A DNA stretch of 64,000 bases, taken from contig NZ_JARWQD010000320.1 in assembly GCF_029869545.1 (NCBI RefSeq), positions 1-64,000 of the forward strand, given 5' to 3'. The notes under the pieces were generated by a model. It did no database searches. It saw only the letters and a list, made by a program, of their open reading frames with translations, and was not told the origin of the DNA. How positions within the stretch are numbered: position 1 is the stretch's first letter; the number at the start of each line of letters is the position of its first letter. Positions 34,002-41,440 of the stretch are shown here, piece by piece. Made by a program: the position numbers and the translations under genes. Source of the DNA: Nocardia wallacei. GTDB taxonomy: Bacteria > Actinomycetota > Actinomycetes > Mycobacteriales > Mycobacteriaceae.

Positions 34002-34376
34002 CTATCCGCGCCCGTGGCGCCGTTCGTAGGCGGCGCGCTCGGCCTCGGCGCGGCGGCGCTCGCCGATATCGGCGAGCTCGGGGTCGAGGTCGTGCTTGCT
34101 CAACCGATGCCGCCGGTAGACGTACATGAGGGCGATCGTGAAGTAGATCAGCGGGATGTACAGCAGCGCCATCATCGACAGCCCCATCCACAGCGGGCCG
34201 GGGACCAGCAGAAACAGGCACAGCGGCAGCAGTACGGGGACCAGGAAGCGCACCAGGTACCGGCGCGCCGCACCGGGTCCGGTGAGATCCTCGAGCACCC
34301 ACTCCCGCATCGACGGCGGCAGGGTCGCGCCGCAGATGTAGCGCACGCGCTGGACCGGATTCGGGGTCTGCCTCAT
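34002..34376 (-). CDS. DUF5313 family membrane protein
   Basis: A 124-residue protein with two membrane helices (about residues 43-62 and 66-86) and the conserved N-terminus NPVQRVRYICGATLPPSMRE then WVLEDLTGPGAARRYLVRF. This is the DUF5313 family of Corynebacteriales. The C-terminal tail is charged. Its start overlaps the upstream MarR-type stop by four bases, so the two are co-expressed. Function unknown. Confidence 0.8.
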   Translation of the reverse strand: MRQTPNPVQRVRYICGATLPPSMREWVLEDLTGPGAARRYLVRFLVPVLLPLCLFLLVPGPLWMGLSMMALLYIPLIYFTIALMYVYRRHRLSKHDLDPELADIGERRRAEAERAAYERRHGRG

Positions 34377-34849
34377 CTGCCCGCCGCCTCCGTGCGGTCC
34401 ACATGCCCGGCGCGGCGCGCGGCCTCGTTGACCCGGGTGAGAACGTCGCGCAACTCCTCCAGATCGGCCAGGCTCACGCCGAGCCGCTCCACGACCGCGG
34501 GCGGGATCCGCTCCGCGTCGCGGCGCAGCGCCCGCCCGGCGGCGGTGAGGTCGACCAGCAGGGTGCGCTCGTCGTGCGGGTCGCGGCGGCGGGTGATGAG
34601 CCCGGCGGTCTCGAGCCGCTTCAGCAGCGGCGACAGCGTCGGCGAGTCCAGCTGGACCGCGTCGGCGATGGCCCGCACCGACATCGGCGCCTCACCCCAC
34701 AGCGCCAGCATGACCAGGTACTGCGGATGCGTCAGCCCCATCGGCTCCAGCAGCGGCCGATACACCGCCAGCACCGACCGATTGGCCACGGCCAGCGCGA
34801 AACACACCTGCCGATCCAGGCGCAGCGGGTCGTCCCTGTCGACGGCCAT
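34373..34849 (-). CDS. MarR/OhrR family regulator with N-terminal cysteine
   Basis: A 158-residue protein; ATG at 34849 follows GGAGGTG. The winged-helix core is GLTHPQYLVMLALWGEAPMS, LDSPTLSPLLKRLETAGLIT and RRRDPHDERTLLVDLT. RQVCFALAVANRSVLAVYRP places Cys16 where OhrR proteins carry their reactive, peroxide-sensing cysteine. That makes it an OhrR-type thiol-based sensor candidate, although no ohr gene is nearby. It overlaps the DUF5313 gene and faces the MHS transporter operon. A CTGTTC-N4-GAACAG dyad lies in the divergent spacer. Confidence 0.82.
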   Translation of the reverse strand: MAVDRDDPLRLDRQVCFALAVANRSVLAVYRPLLEPMGLTHPQYLVMLALWGEAPMSVRAIADAVQLDSPTLSPLLKRLETAGLITRRRDPHDERTLLVDLTAAGRALRRDAERIPPAVVERLGVSLADLEELRDVLTRVNEAARRAGHVDRTEAAGR

Positions 34850-34898
34850 CCCATCACCTCCCGCGCTCACGGTACCGCGCGAATAATTAATGCACAAA

Positions 34899-34914
34899 CT
34901 GTTCGCGTGAACAG
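34899..34914. promoter_or_regulatory. operator dyad between MarR-type gene and MHS transporter
   Basis: CTGTTC-GCGT-GAACAG is a perfect 6-bp dyad 50 bases upstream of the MarR-type start and 72 bases upstream of the transporter start. It is a candidate site for the MarR/OhrR protein. Confidence 0.5.
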
Positions 34915-34985
34915 GGTATCGTAGTTCCGATCAGAAGGACGGCAACCCTCGCGGAGAGATCCGATGTTGCCTAGCGTTCGCCGAC

Positions 34986-36338
34986 GTGATCTTCGCACAA
35001 CGGACGCCGCCCCCCGAGGCGAGCCGGACCGACACGGCGACAACGTCGTTCACGCCCGGGATCCGGGCACGCTCGGTGGCCTGGGGCAGCGTCATCGGCA
35101 CCACCGTCGAGTGGTACGACTTCTACCTGTACGCGACCGCCGCGGCCTTGGTGTTCAAACCGCTGTTCTTCCCGAATGTTTCGCCGACGGCCGGAACGCT
35201 GGCGGCGTTCGCCACCTACGCGGCCGGGTTCGGCGCGCGGCCGATCGGGGCCGTGATCTCCGGGCATCTGGGAGATCGGCTGGGCCGCAAGGCCGTTCTG
35301 GTCGGCGCGCTGCTGCTGATGGGAATCACCACGGCCGCAATCGGTGTGCTGCCGACCTACGGTCAGGTGGGCCTGCTCGCGCCCGCGCTGCTGGCGACGC
35401 TGCGGGTGCTGCAGGGCCTGGCCGTCGGCGCGGAATGGGGTGGTGCGGCACTGCTTTCGGTCGAGCACGCACCGCCGGGGCGGCGCGGGTGGTACGGCAG
35501 CTTCACCCAGCTCGGGTCGCCCGCCGGAATGCTGCTGGCGACGGCGGTCTTCTATCTGGTGCGCGCGGTCCTGGGCGAGGAGGCGTTTCTCGCCGGGGGA
35601 TGGCGGATCCCGTTCCTGCTGAGCGTCGTGCTCGTCGTGGTCGGATTGCTCATCCGGGTGCGGCTCACCGACGCCGAGGTCTTCGGCAGGCTGCGCGACC
35701 GGGGCGATATCGCTCGCCTCCCGGTGGTCGAGGTGCTGCGCGAGCAACCGCGAAATGTATTGCTCACCATCGGATTACGACTGTCGCAGATCTCGCTGTT
35801 CGTGCTGCTCACCACCTACTCGCTGAGCTATCTGCAGGACGAGTTCGGCAAGGACAGTTCGGTGGGGCTGTTCGCGGTGCTGCTCTCGTCGGCGATCGGA
35901 CTGATCAGCACCCCGGTGTGGGCCCTGCTCTCGGATCGGGTGGGTCGCCGGCGCCCGTACCTGTTCGGTGCCGTCGGCGGGCCGGTGGCGCTGGCGCTGT
36001 TCTTCCTCGCCGCGGAATCCGGGTCGCGCCTCGCGGTGGTCGTCGTGATCGTGCTCGGGGTGAACGTGGCCCACGACGCGATGTACGGGCCGCAGGCGGC
36101 GTGGTTCGCGGAACTGTTCGACACCCGCGTGCGCTACAGCGGCGCCTCCCTCGGCTATCACATCGGCGCCGTGCTGTCCGGCGGGTTCGCCCCGCTGATC
36201 GCGGCCGCGCTGCTGACGGCGGGCGGCGGGAACCCCTGGCTGATCGTCGCCTACTTCGCGGTGCTGACCGCGCTCACCGTCGCGGCCGCCGCCTCGGCGC
36301 GCGACACCTATCGAGACCGAATCGGAGACACACCATGA
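34986..36338 (+). CDS. MHS-family (metabolite:H+ symporter) MFS transporter
   Basis: A 450-residue, 12-helix protein with GTG start at 34986. TVEWYDFYLYATAAALVF, then GHLGDRLGRKAVL (loop 2-3 motif), LQGLAVGAEWGGAALLSVEH and YGSFTQLGSPAGMLL are MHS family signatures (ProP/ShiA/KgtP type importers of organic acids and osmolytes). Its stop overlaps the following DszA-like gene by four bases, which strongly suggests it imports that enzyme's substrate or a related organosulfur acid. No good ribosome site sits directly before the GTG, so the start is less certain. Confidence 0.83.
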   Translation: MIFAQRTPPPEASRTDTATTSFTPGIRARSVAWGSVIGTTVEWYDFYLYATAAALVFKPLFFPNVSPTAGTLAAFATYAAGFGARPIGAVISGHLGDRLGRKAVLVGALLLMGITTAAIGVLPTYGQVGLLAPALLATLRVLQGLAVGAEWGGAALLSVEHAPPGRRGWYGSFTQLGSPAGMLLATAVFYLVRAVLGEEAFLAGGWRIPFLLSVVLVVVGLLIRVRLTDAEVFGRLRDRGDIARLPVVEVLREQPRNVLLTIGLRLSQISLFVLLTTYSLSYLQDEFGKDSSVGLFAVLLSSAIGLISTPVWALLSDRVGRRRPYLFGAVGGPVALALFFLAAESGSRLAVVVVIVLGVNVAHDAMYGPQAAWFAELFDTRVRYSGASLGYHIGAVLSGGFAPLIAAALLTAGGGNPWLIVAYFAVLTALTVAAAASARDTYRDRIGDTP

Positions 36339-37693
36339 GCCGGATCTATGTGAACGCCTTCGACATGGCCTGTGTCGGGCATCAGTCCGCGGGCCTGTGG
36401 CGCCACCCCGACGACCAGGGGCACCGCTACCGGGAACTGGGGTACTGGACCGAACTCGCCCGCACCCTGGAGGCGGGCGGCTTCGACGCGCTGTTCCTGG
36501 CCGACGTGCTCGGGGTCTACGACGTGTACGGGGGCTCGCGGGATGCGGCGGTCGCCGACGCCGCCCAGTTCCCCGTGAACGATCCGGCGATGGCGATCTC
36601 GGCGATGGCCGCGGTGACCGAGACGCTCGGATTCGGCCTCACCCTGTCGCTGACCTACGAGCAGCCCTATGCGCTGGCCCGGCGGATCTCGACGCTGGAC
36701 CATCTCACCGGAGGCCGGGTGGCGTGGAACATCGTGACCTCCTACCTGGACAGCGCGGCCCGCAATCTCGGTCTGACGCAACAGATTCCACACGACGAGC
36801 GGTACGAGATCGCCGACGAGTACCTCGAGGTCTGCTACAAGCTGTGGGAATCGTCGTGGGAATCCGATGCGGTGGTGCGGGATTCGGCGCGCGGCGTCTA
36901 CACCGATCCGGCCAAGGTGCACGACATCGAGCACAAGGGGCGGCATTTCACGGTGCCCGGACCGCATCTCAGCGAGCCCTCGCCGCAGCGGACCCCGGTG
37001 CTGTTCCAGGCGGGCGCCTCACCGCGCGGGGTCCGGTTCGCGGCCGCGCACGCCGAGGCCGTCTTCGTCTCCGGACCGACCCCCGAGGTGGTGCGCGGCC
37101 CGGTTCGTACCTTGCGCGCGGTGGCGGCCGAACTCGGCCGGGATCCCCGGTCCATCAAGGTGTTCACGATGCTCACGCCGATCGTTGCCGAGACCCGCGA
37201 GCAGGCCGTGGGCAAGCTCCGATCCTACGAGCGCCTGGTGAGTCCCGAGGGCGCGTTCGCGCTGTTCGGCGGCTGGACGGGGGTCGACCTGGCGGAACTG
37301 GATCCCGACGCGCCGCTGCGCTACGTCGAAACCGACGCCAACCGTTCGGCGCTGGCCTCCTTTACCACCGCCGACCCCTCGCGCACCTGGACGCCCCGGG
37401 AACTCGCGCGGATGATCGGCATCGGCGGCCGGGGCCCGGTGGTCACGGGCTCGCCCGCCGAGGTCGCCGACGAACTCGAACGCTGGGTCGACGAGGCCGA
37501 CGTCGACGGCTTCAACCTGGCCTACGTCACCACGCCCGGCACCTTCGCCGACTTCGGCCGCCTCGTGATCCCCGAACTCCGCCGCCGCGGCCGCGTCCCG
37601 GAGCGTGTCGAGCCGTCCACCCTCCGCGAAAGACTCGGTGGCAGTGGACCTTTCCTGGCCCCGGACCACCCGGGCGCCGCCTACCGCCGGTAG
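36335..37693 (+). CDS. NtaA/DszA-type FMN-dependent monooxygenase, second copy
   Basis: A 452-residue luciferase-like enzyme, starting MSRIYVNAFDMACVGHQSAG. LFLADVLGVYDVYGG, GGRVAWNIVTSYLDSAARNLG, and LSEPSPQRTPVLFQAGASPR are shared with the copy at 27251. The C-terminal EADVDGFNLAYVTTPGTFAD is also common to both. The two copies probably have different substrates, since each has its own partner: a DszC-like enzyme upstream of the first and an MHS importer with this one. An FMN reductase must come from elsewhere in the genome. Confidence 0.85.
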   Translation: MSRIYVNAFDMACVGHQSAGLWRHPDDQGHRYRELGYWTELARTLEAGGFDALFLADVLGVYDVYGGSRDAAVADAAQFPVNDPAMAISAMAAVTETLGFGLTLSLTYEQPYALARRISTLDHLTGGRVAWNIVTSYLDSAARNLGLTQQIPHDERYEIADEYLEVCYKLWESSWESDAVVRDSARGVYTDPAKVHDIEHKGRHFTVPGPHLSEPSPQRTPVLFQAGASPRGVRFAAAHAEAVFVSGPTPEVVRGPVRTLRAVAAELGRDPRSIKVFTMLTPIVAETREQAVGKLRSYERLVSPEGAFALFGGWTGVDLAELDPDAPLRYVETDANRSALASFTTADPSRTWTPRELARMIGIGGRGPVVTGSPAEVADELERWVDEADVDGFNLAYVTTPGTFADFGRLVIPELRRRGRVPERVEPSTLRERLGGSGPFLAPDHPGAAYRR

Positions 37694-37703
37694 TCACCGC
37701 GGC

Positions 37704-38492
37704 TCAGAATTTCCGGTTGGCGAGGACCGGGAGAGTTCGCCGGACCTCGGGAACTCGGCCGGGATCGATGTCGGTGATCAGCAGGTCGGGCTCGGCGCCC
37801 AGGGCGGCGATGATCTGGCCGTCCGGGGCGACCACGAGGCTGTGGCCGACGCCGCGGGGGGCGGGGGAGTCGCCGCCGGTGGTGGGGCGGGCCTGGTCGC
37901 AGGCGGCGACGAAGGTCGTCGAGTCGAGGGCGCGGGCGCGGGCGAGCAGTTGCCACTGGTCGGCCTTGCCCGGACCGTCGCCCCACGAGGCGGCCACGAC
38001 GATCAACTCGGCGCCGTCGTCGGCGAGGGCCTGGAACAGGCCCGGGAAGCGGAGGTCGTAGCAGGTCGTGAATCCCACTCGGGTGCCGTCGATGTCGAGC
38101 AGCAGCCGCCGGTCGCCCGGTGCGACGGTGTCGGATTCGGTGAAACCGAAGGCGTCGTAGAGATGGATCTTGTCGTAGTGGGCATCCACCCCGCCGCCGG
38201 TGACCAGCAGCGTATTGCGCACCCGGTCGCCGTTGGGGGTGAACATCCCCGCCGCCACGGTGATGCCCGCCCGCTTCGCGATCAGCCGCACCGCCTCGGC
38301 CCACGGCCCGTCGACGGGCTGGGCCACCTCGGTCAGCGGCCCGCCGCCGAAGCAGCGCATCATGGCCTCGGGGAAGACGACCAGCCGCGCCCCGGCCTCC
38401 GCGGCCCGGACCGTCTGCGATTCGATGGCGGCGAGATTGTGCTCCGGGTCCACCGCGCTGGTGACCTGGGCGAGACCGATTCTGGTGAGCAT
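37704..38492 (-). CDS. carbon-nitrogen hydrolase (nitrilase superfamily amidase)
   Basis: A 262-residue protein; AGGAGGGAG precedes ATG at 38492. The Glu-Lys-Cys triad is Glu42 (VVFPEAMM), Lys109 (YDKIHLYDAFGF) and Cys145 (GFTTCYDLRFPG). YDAFGFTESDTVAPG and RARALDSTTFVAACDQ fit the Nit1/omega-amidase-like branches, which hydrolyse linear amides such as deaminated glutathione or omega-amides. It is divergent from a GntR regulator and shares operator sequence with the MHS/DUF2848 promoter, so it is probably part of a small amide-utilisation module. Confidence 0.87.
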   Translation of the reverse strand: MLTRIGLAQVTSAVDPEHNLAAIESQTVRAAEAGARLVVFPEAMMRCFGGGPLTEVAQPVDGPWAEAVRLIAKRAGITVAAGMFTPNGDRVRNTLLVTGGGVDAHYDKIHLYDAFGFTESDTVAPGDRRLLLDIDGTRVGFTTCYDLRFPGLFQALADDGAELIVVAASWGDGPGKADQWQLLARARALDSTTFVAACDQARPTTGGDSPAPRGVGHSLVVAPDGQIIAALGAEPDLLITDIDPGRVPEVRRTLPVLANRKF

Positions 38493-38510
38493 GATTTCGC
38501 TCCCTCCTGG

Positions 38511-38518
38511 TGTATACA
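38511..38518. promoter_or_regulatory. GntR operator TGTATACA, nitrilase/GntR spacer
   Basis: A perfect 8-bp palindrome between the nitrilase start (38492) and the GntR start (38525), followed by a second TGTAT at 38522. The embedded TATACA (38513-38518) can serve as a plus-strand -10, placing transcription start at the GntR ATG. The same octamer recurs at 40610-40617. Confidence 0.6.
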
Positions 38519-38524
38519 TTCTGT

Positions 38525-39184
38525 ATGCGGAAAAACGACTCCGTGCCGGTGCTGTCGGGGCGGGAGAAGGCGTACAACTACGTCAAGGACCAGGTGCTGA
38601 CGTCGCTGCCCGCCACCGGCACCTTCCTGAACGAGCAGGAGCTCGCCACCAGCATCGGTGTCTCGCGCACGCCGGTGCGCGAGGCGCTGCTGATGCTGCA
38701 GGCCGAGGGCCTGGTCGAGATGGTGCCCAAGCGCGGCGCGCATGTTCCGGCCATGTCCGGCCGCCAGATCGCCGAGCTGATGGACCTGCGCGGTGTGCTG
38801 GAGCGCCACGCCGCCAGCCGCGCGCTGGCCGGGGGCCACGCGCCGATCGCCGCGATGCGCGCGGCGCTGACCGAACAGGAGTCCCTCGCCGACGCCGACG
38901 ACGAGGGCTCGGCGCGCGAATTCATCGCGTGGGACTCGAGATTCCACCAGATCCTCGTCGACTCCGCGGGCAGCGAACTGCTGTCGAGCACCTACGCGGG
39001 CCTGCGCGCGCGGCAGCTGCGGGTCGGTCTGGCGGCGCTGTTCGCCACCGCGAACCGGCAGCAGCGGGTGTGCTGCGAGCATCAGGAGATCGTCGACGCC
39101 CTGGCCGCCGGCGACGAACCCCTGGCGCACGCGAAGATCGACGAGCATCTCGAGATCACACTGCAGATTCTGTTGCGCGCGTGA
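38525..39184 (+). CDS. GntR family regulator, FadR/FCD subgroup
   Basis: A 219-residue protein starting MRKNDSVPVLSGREKAYN. The winged helix ATGTFLNEQELATSIGVSRT then PVREALLMLQAEGLVEMVPKRG is at about 30-75. The FCD domain follows, with DLRGVLERHAASRAL and the metal/ligand histidines of SRFHQILVDSAG, CCEHQEIVDAL and AKIDEHLEITL. Its ATG lies directly at the predicted transcription start. It converges with the MHS transporter gene, and the two reading frames overlap by 29 bases. It likely controls both divergent promoters of the module. Confidence 0.88.
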   Translation: MRKNDSVPVLSGREKAYNYVKDQVLTSLPATGTFLNEQELATSIGVSRTPVREALLMLQAEGLVEMVPKRGAHVPAMSGRQIAELMDLRGVLERHAASRALAGGHAPIAAMRAALTEQESLADADDEGSAREFIAWDSRFHQILVDSAGSELLSSTYAGLRARQLRVGLAALFATANRQQRVCCEHQEIVDALAAGDEPLAHAKIDEHLEITLQILLRA

Positions 39185-40523
39185 GGTTCTGGGACAGCTC
39201 GGCGTAGTGCTCGTCCTCTGCGTTGTCCGGATCGGAGCCCAGCGCCAGCCCGCCCAGCGTCAGCGCGGTGACGACGAGCAGATATCCGGTCAGCGGCACC
39301 CAGCTGTCGAATCGGCTGAGCAGCGTGGTGAAGATCAGCGGCGCCAGCGCTCCGCCGAACACCCCGCCGATGGTGTAGGCCAGTGAGCAGCCGGTGGAGC
39401 GCAGCCGGACCGGGAACTGCTCGGTGATGAACGCGGCCTGCGGGCCGTACATGAACGAATGGAAACTCAGCCCGACGGTGATGCCGAGAATGAGCATCAG
39501 GTGCGAGCTCGCGCCGATCATCGGGAAGAACACGAGCGTCCACGCCAGCGCCCCGGCCGCCGCGACGGCGTAGACCAGGCGGCGATTGACACGGTCGGAG
39601 ATCGCTCCCGCCAGCGGGATCGTGACCAGCTGGAACGCCGAGGCGATCAGGACCGCGATCAGCACATCGCTGCGCTCGAAATCGAGCCGGTTGGTGCCGT
39701 AGGTGATGGTGAAGACGGTGAACAGCGCGTACACGACGTCGGGTGCCAGCCGCGCGAGCACGGCCGCGACCAACTGCCGCGTCTGCGTGCGCACGACCTC
39801 GCTGATCGGGGCCTCCGGCCGGTCGCCGGACTGCTGCAGGGCCTGGAAGATCGGCGTGTCCTCCAGCCGCAGCCGGATCCAGAGGCCGAATGCCACCAGC
39901 ACCGCGGAGGCCAGGAACGCGATCCGCCACCCCCAGGCCTCGAACGCCGCCTCGCTCATCGCCACGGTCAGCAGCGCGAGCGCGCCGTTGGCGAGCAGGT
40001 TGCCCGCCGGTGGGCCGATCTGCGCGGCGGAGGCCCAGAATCCGCGGCGGCGCGGATCGCCGTATTCGCTCGACAGCAGGACGGCCCCGCCCCATTCGCC
40101 GCCGACCGCGACGCCCTGGGCGAAGCGCAGCGTGACCAGGATGATCGGCGCCGCGATCCCGATCGTCGCGTGGCTGGGAATCAGGCCGATCGCGAAGGTC
40201 GTCGCGCCGATCAGCAGCAGCGTCATGATCAGCAACTGCTTGCGCCCGAGGATGTCGCCGAGGCGGCCGAAGACGAAGCCGCCCACCGGCCGGGAGACGT
40301 AGCCGACGGCGTAGGTGGAGAACGCCAGGATCGTCCCGGTCAGCGGATCCTCGCCGGGGAAGAAGACCTGCGGGAACACCAGCGCCGCCGCCGTGGAGTA
40401 GACGGCGAAGTCGTACCACTCCAGCGCGGTGCCGGTGAGGCTCGCGGAGAAGGCCCTGAGCAGCGCCTTGCGGCGGACGGGCGAGGTGTTCGGCTCGGTG
40501 ATGACCGAAGTATGAACCGACAT
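39156..40523 (-). CDS. MHS-family MFS transporter
   Basis: A 455-residue, 12-helix protein; AGGAGC precedes ATG at 40523. GTALEWYDFAVYSTAAALVF, FGRLGDILGRKQLL, RFAQGVAVGGEWGGAVLLSS and FHSFMYGPQAAFITEQFPVR are MHS signatures. It is divergent from a DUF2848 gene and has the TGTATACA-centred operator upstream. The 3' end overlaps the GntR gene antisense by 29 bases (39156-39184). Probably it imports the carboxylate or amide processed by the nitrilase-like and DUF2848 proteins. Confidence 0.86.
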   Translation of the reverse strand: MSVHTSVITEPNTSPVRRKALLRAFSASLTGTALEWYDFAVYSTAAALVFPQVFFPGEDPLTGTILAFSTYAVGYVSRPVGGFVFGRLGDILGRKQLLIMTLLLIGATTFAIGLIPSHATIGIAAPIILVTLRFAQGVAVGGEWGGAVLLSSEYGDPRRRGFWASAAQIGPPAGNLLANGALALLTVAMSEAAFEAWGWRIAFLASAVLVAFGLWIRLRLEDTPIFQALQQSGDRPEAPISEVVRTQTRQLVAAVLARLAPDVVYALFTVFTITYGTNRLDFERSDVLIAVLIASAFQLVTIPLAGAISDRVNRRLVYAVAAAGALAWTLVFFPMIGASSHLMLILGITVGLSFHSFMYGPQAAFITEQFPVRLRSTGCSLAYTIGGVFGGALAPLIFTTLLSRFDSWVPLTGYLLVVTALTLGGLALGSDPDNAEDEHYAELSQNLTRATESAV

Positions 40524-40598
40524 GGTGCTCCTTGCGAAATCGAACAGCACCGACGCGGGGCGGGGTGTGCTCCCGATCACGCCGACTGTTGTACGACA

Positions 40599-40626
40599 CA
40601 TATACTTGCTGTATACAAGACATATG
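40599..40626. promoter_or_regulatory. GntR operator in MHS/DUF2848 divergent promoter
   Basis: Nested symmetry CATAT-A-CTTG-CTGTATA-CAAG-AC-ATATG with TGTATACA at 40610-40617. It sits between the transporter start (40523) and the DUF2848 start (40689). It shares the octamer with the nitrilase/GntR spacer. Confidence 0.6.
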
Positions 40627-40688
40627 CGCAAGCCCCCGGCCGTAAACAGTTGATTTCCGGGGCCGCACCAGCGACAGGAGGACTCCGG

Positions 40689-41372
40689 ATGCCCCAGCTC
40701 AGTTTCGCCCTGCCGGACGGCACGACCGAGACCGTGGACGTCACCGCCGTCCTCAACGCGGGGTATGCCGGTCGCGATCAGGCCGAGGTCGCCGCGCACA
40801 TCGCGGAACTGGCGGAGCTGGGTGTGCCCGCCCCGAGCGCCACGCCCGCCCTCTATCCGGTCTCGCCGTACCTGGCGCAGCAGACCGACGAGGTGTTCGT
40901 GCAGCACGGCCGCACCTCGGGCGAGGCCGAGTGGGCGCTGGTCATCACGGCCCACGAGGTGCTGCTCACCGTCGCGTGCGACCACACCGACCGCGCGCTG
41001 GAGGTGCACGGGGTCGCCTGGAGCAAGAACGCCGCGCCCGACGTGCTCGGGACCCGCGCCTGGCGGCTGTCCGAGATCGCCGACCGCCTCGACGACATCA
41101 CGCTGAAAGCCTGGGTGGGACACGGTGATTCGGTCCGGCTCATCCAGGAGGGCACCCTCGGCGACCTGCTCGCCCCGGCCTATTGGCTGGACGTGCTGGC
41201 CCGGCGCGGCGAGGACAAGCCGGGCACGGTCCTGATCTCGGGGACGATCTCGATGCTGCCCGGAGTCGACCAGTTCGGCGACTCGTGGCGGGTCGAGATG
41301 ACCGATCCGGCCACCGGCGACACCCTCGCCTGCGCCTACCGCACGGTGCCGATGCCCGAGGCCATCGGCTGA
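40689..41372 (+). CDS. DUF2848 family protein
   Basis: A 227-residue protein; ACAGGAGGA precedes ATG at 40689. The pattern AEVAAHIAELAELGVPAPS, then YPVSPYLAQQTDEVFVQHGR, TSGEAEWALV, VACDHTDRALEVHGVAWSKNAAPD and a C-terminal PGTVLISGTISMLPGV is DUF2848, which is distantly like fumarylacetoacetate-hydrolase folds. DHTDR and E-containing strands could bind metal. The enzymatic role is unknown; the divergent MHS transporter and shared GntR operator tie it to the nitrilase module. Confidence 0.78.
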   Translation: MPQLSFALPDGTTETVDVTAVLNAGYAGRDQAEVAAHIAELAELGVPAPSATPALYPVSPYLAQQTDEVFVQHGRTSGEAEWALVITAHEVLLTVACDHTDRALEVHGVAWSKNAAPDVLGTRAWRLSEIADRLDDITLKAWVGHGDSVRLIQEGTLGDLLAPAYWLDVLARRGEDKPGTVLISGTISMLPGVDQFGDSWRVEMTDPATGDTLACAYRTVPMPEAIG

Positions 41373-41440
41373 CCGGCGGTCGCGGCCGGATTGTCGCGGA
41401 CCGGCCCGCGGGACGGGGCCGACGGCATACGCTGACGCAC

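Noticed and set aside
34964..34985. ATG at 34964 with a GGAGAG site as a leader peptide or alternative start
   Set aside because: Its frame runs far out of phase into shadow sequence. The MHS protein homology starts in the frame of GTG 34986.
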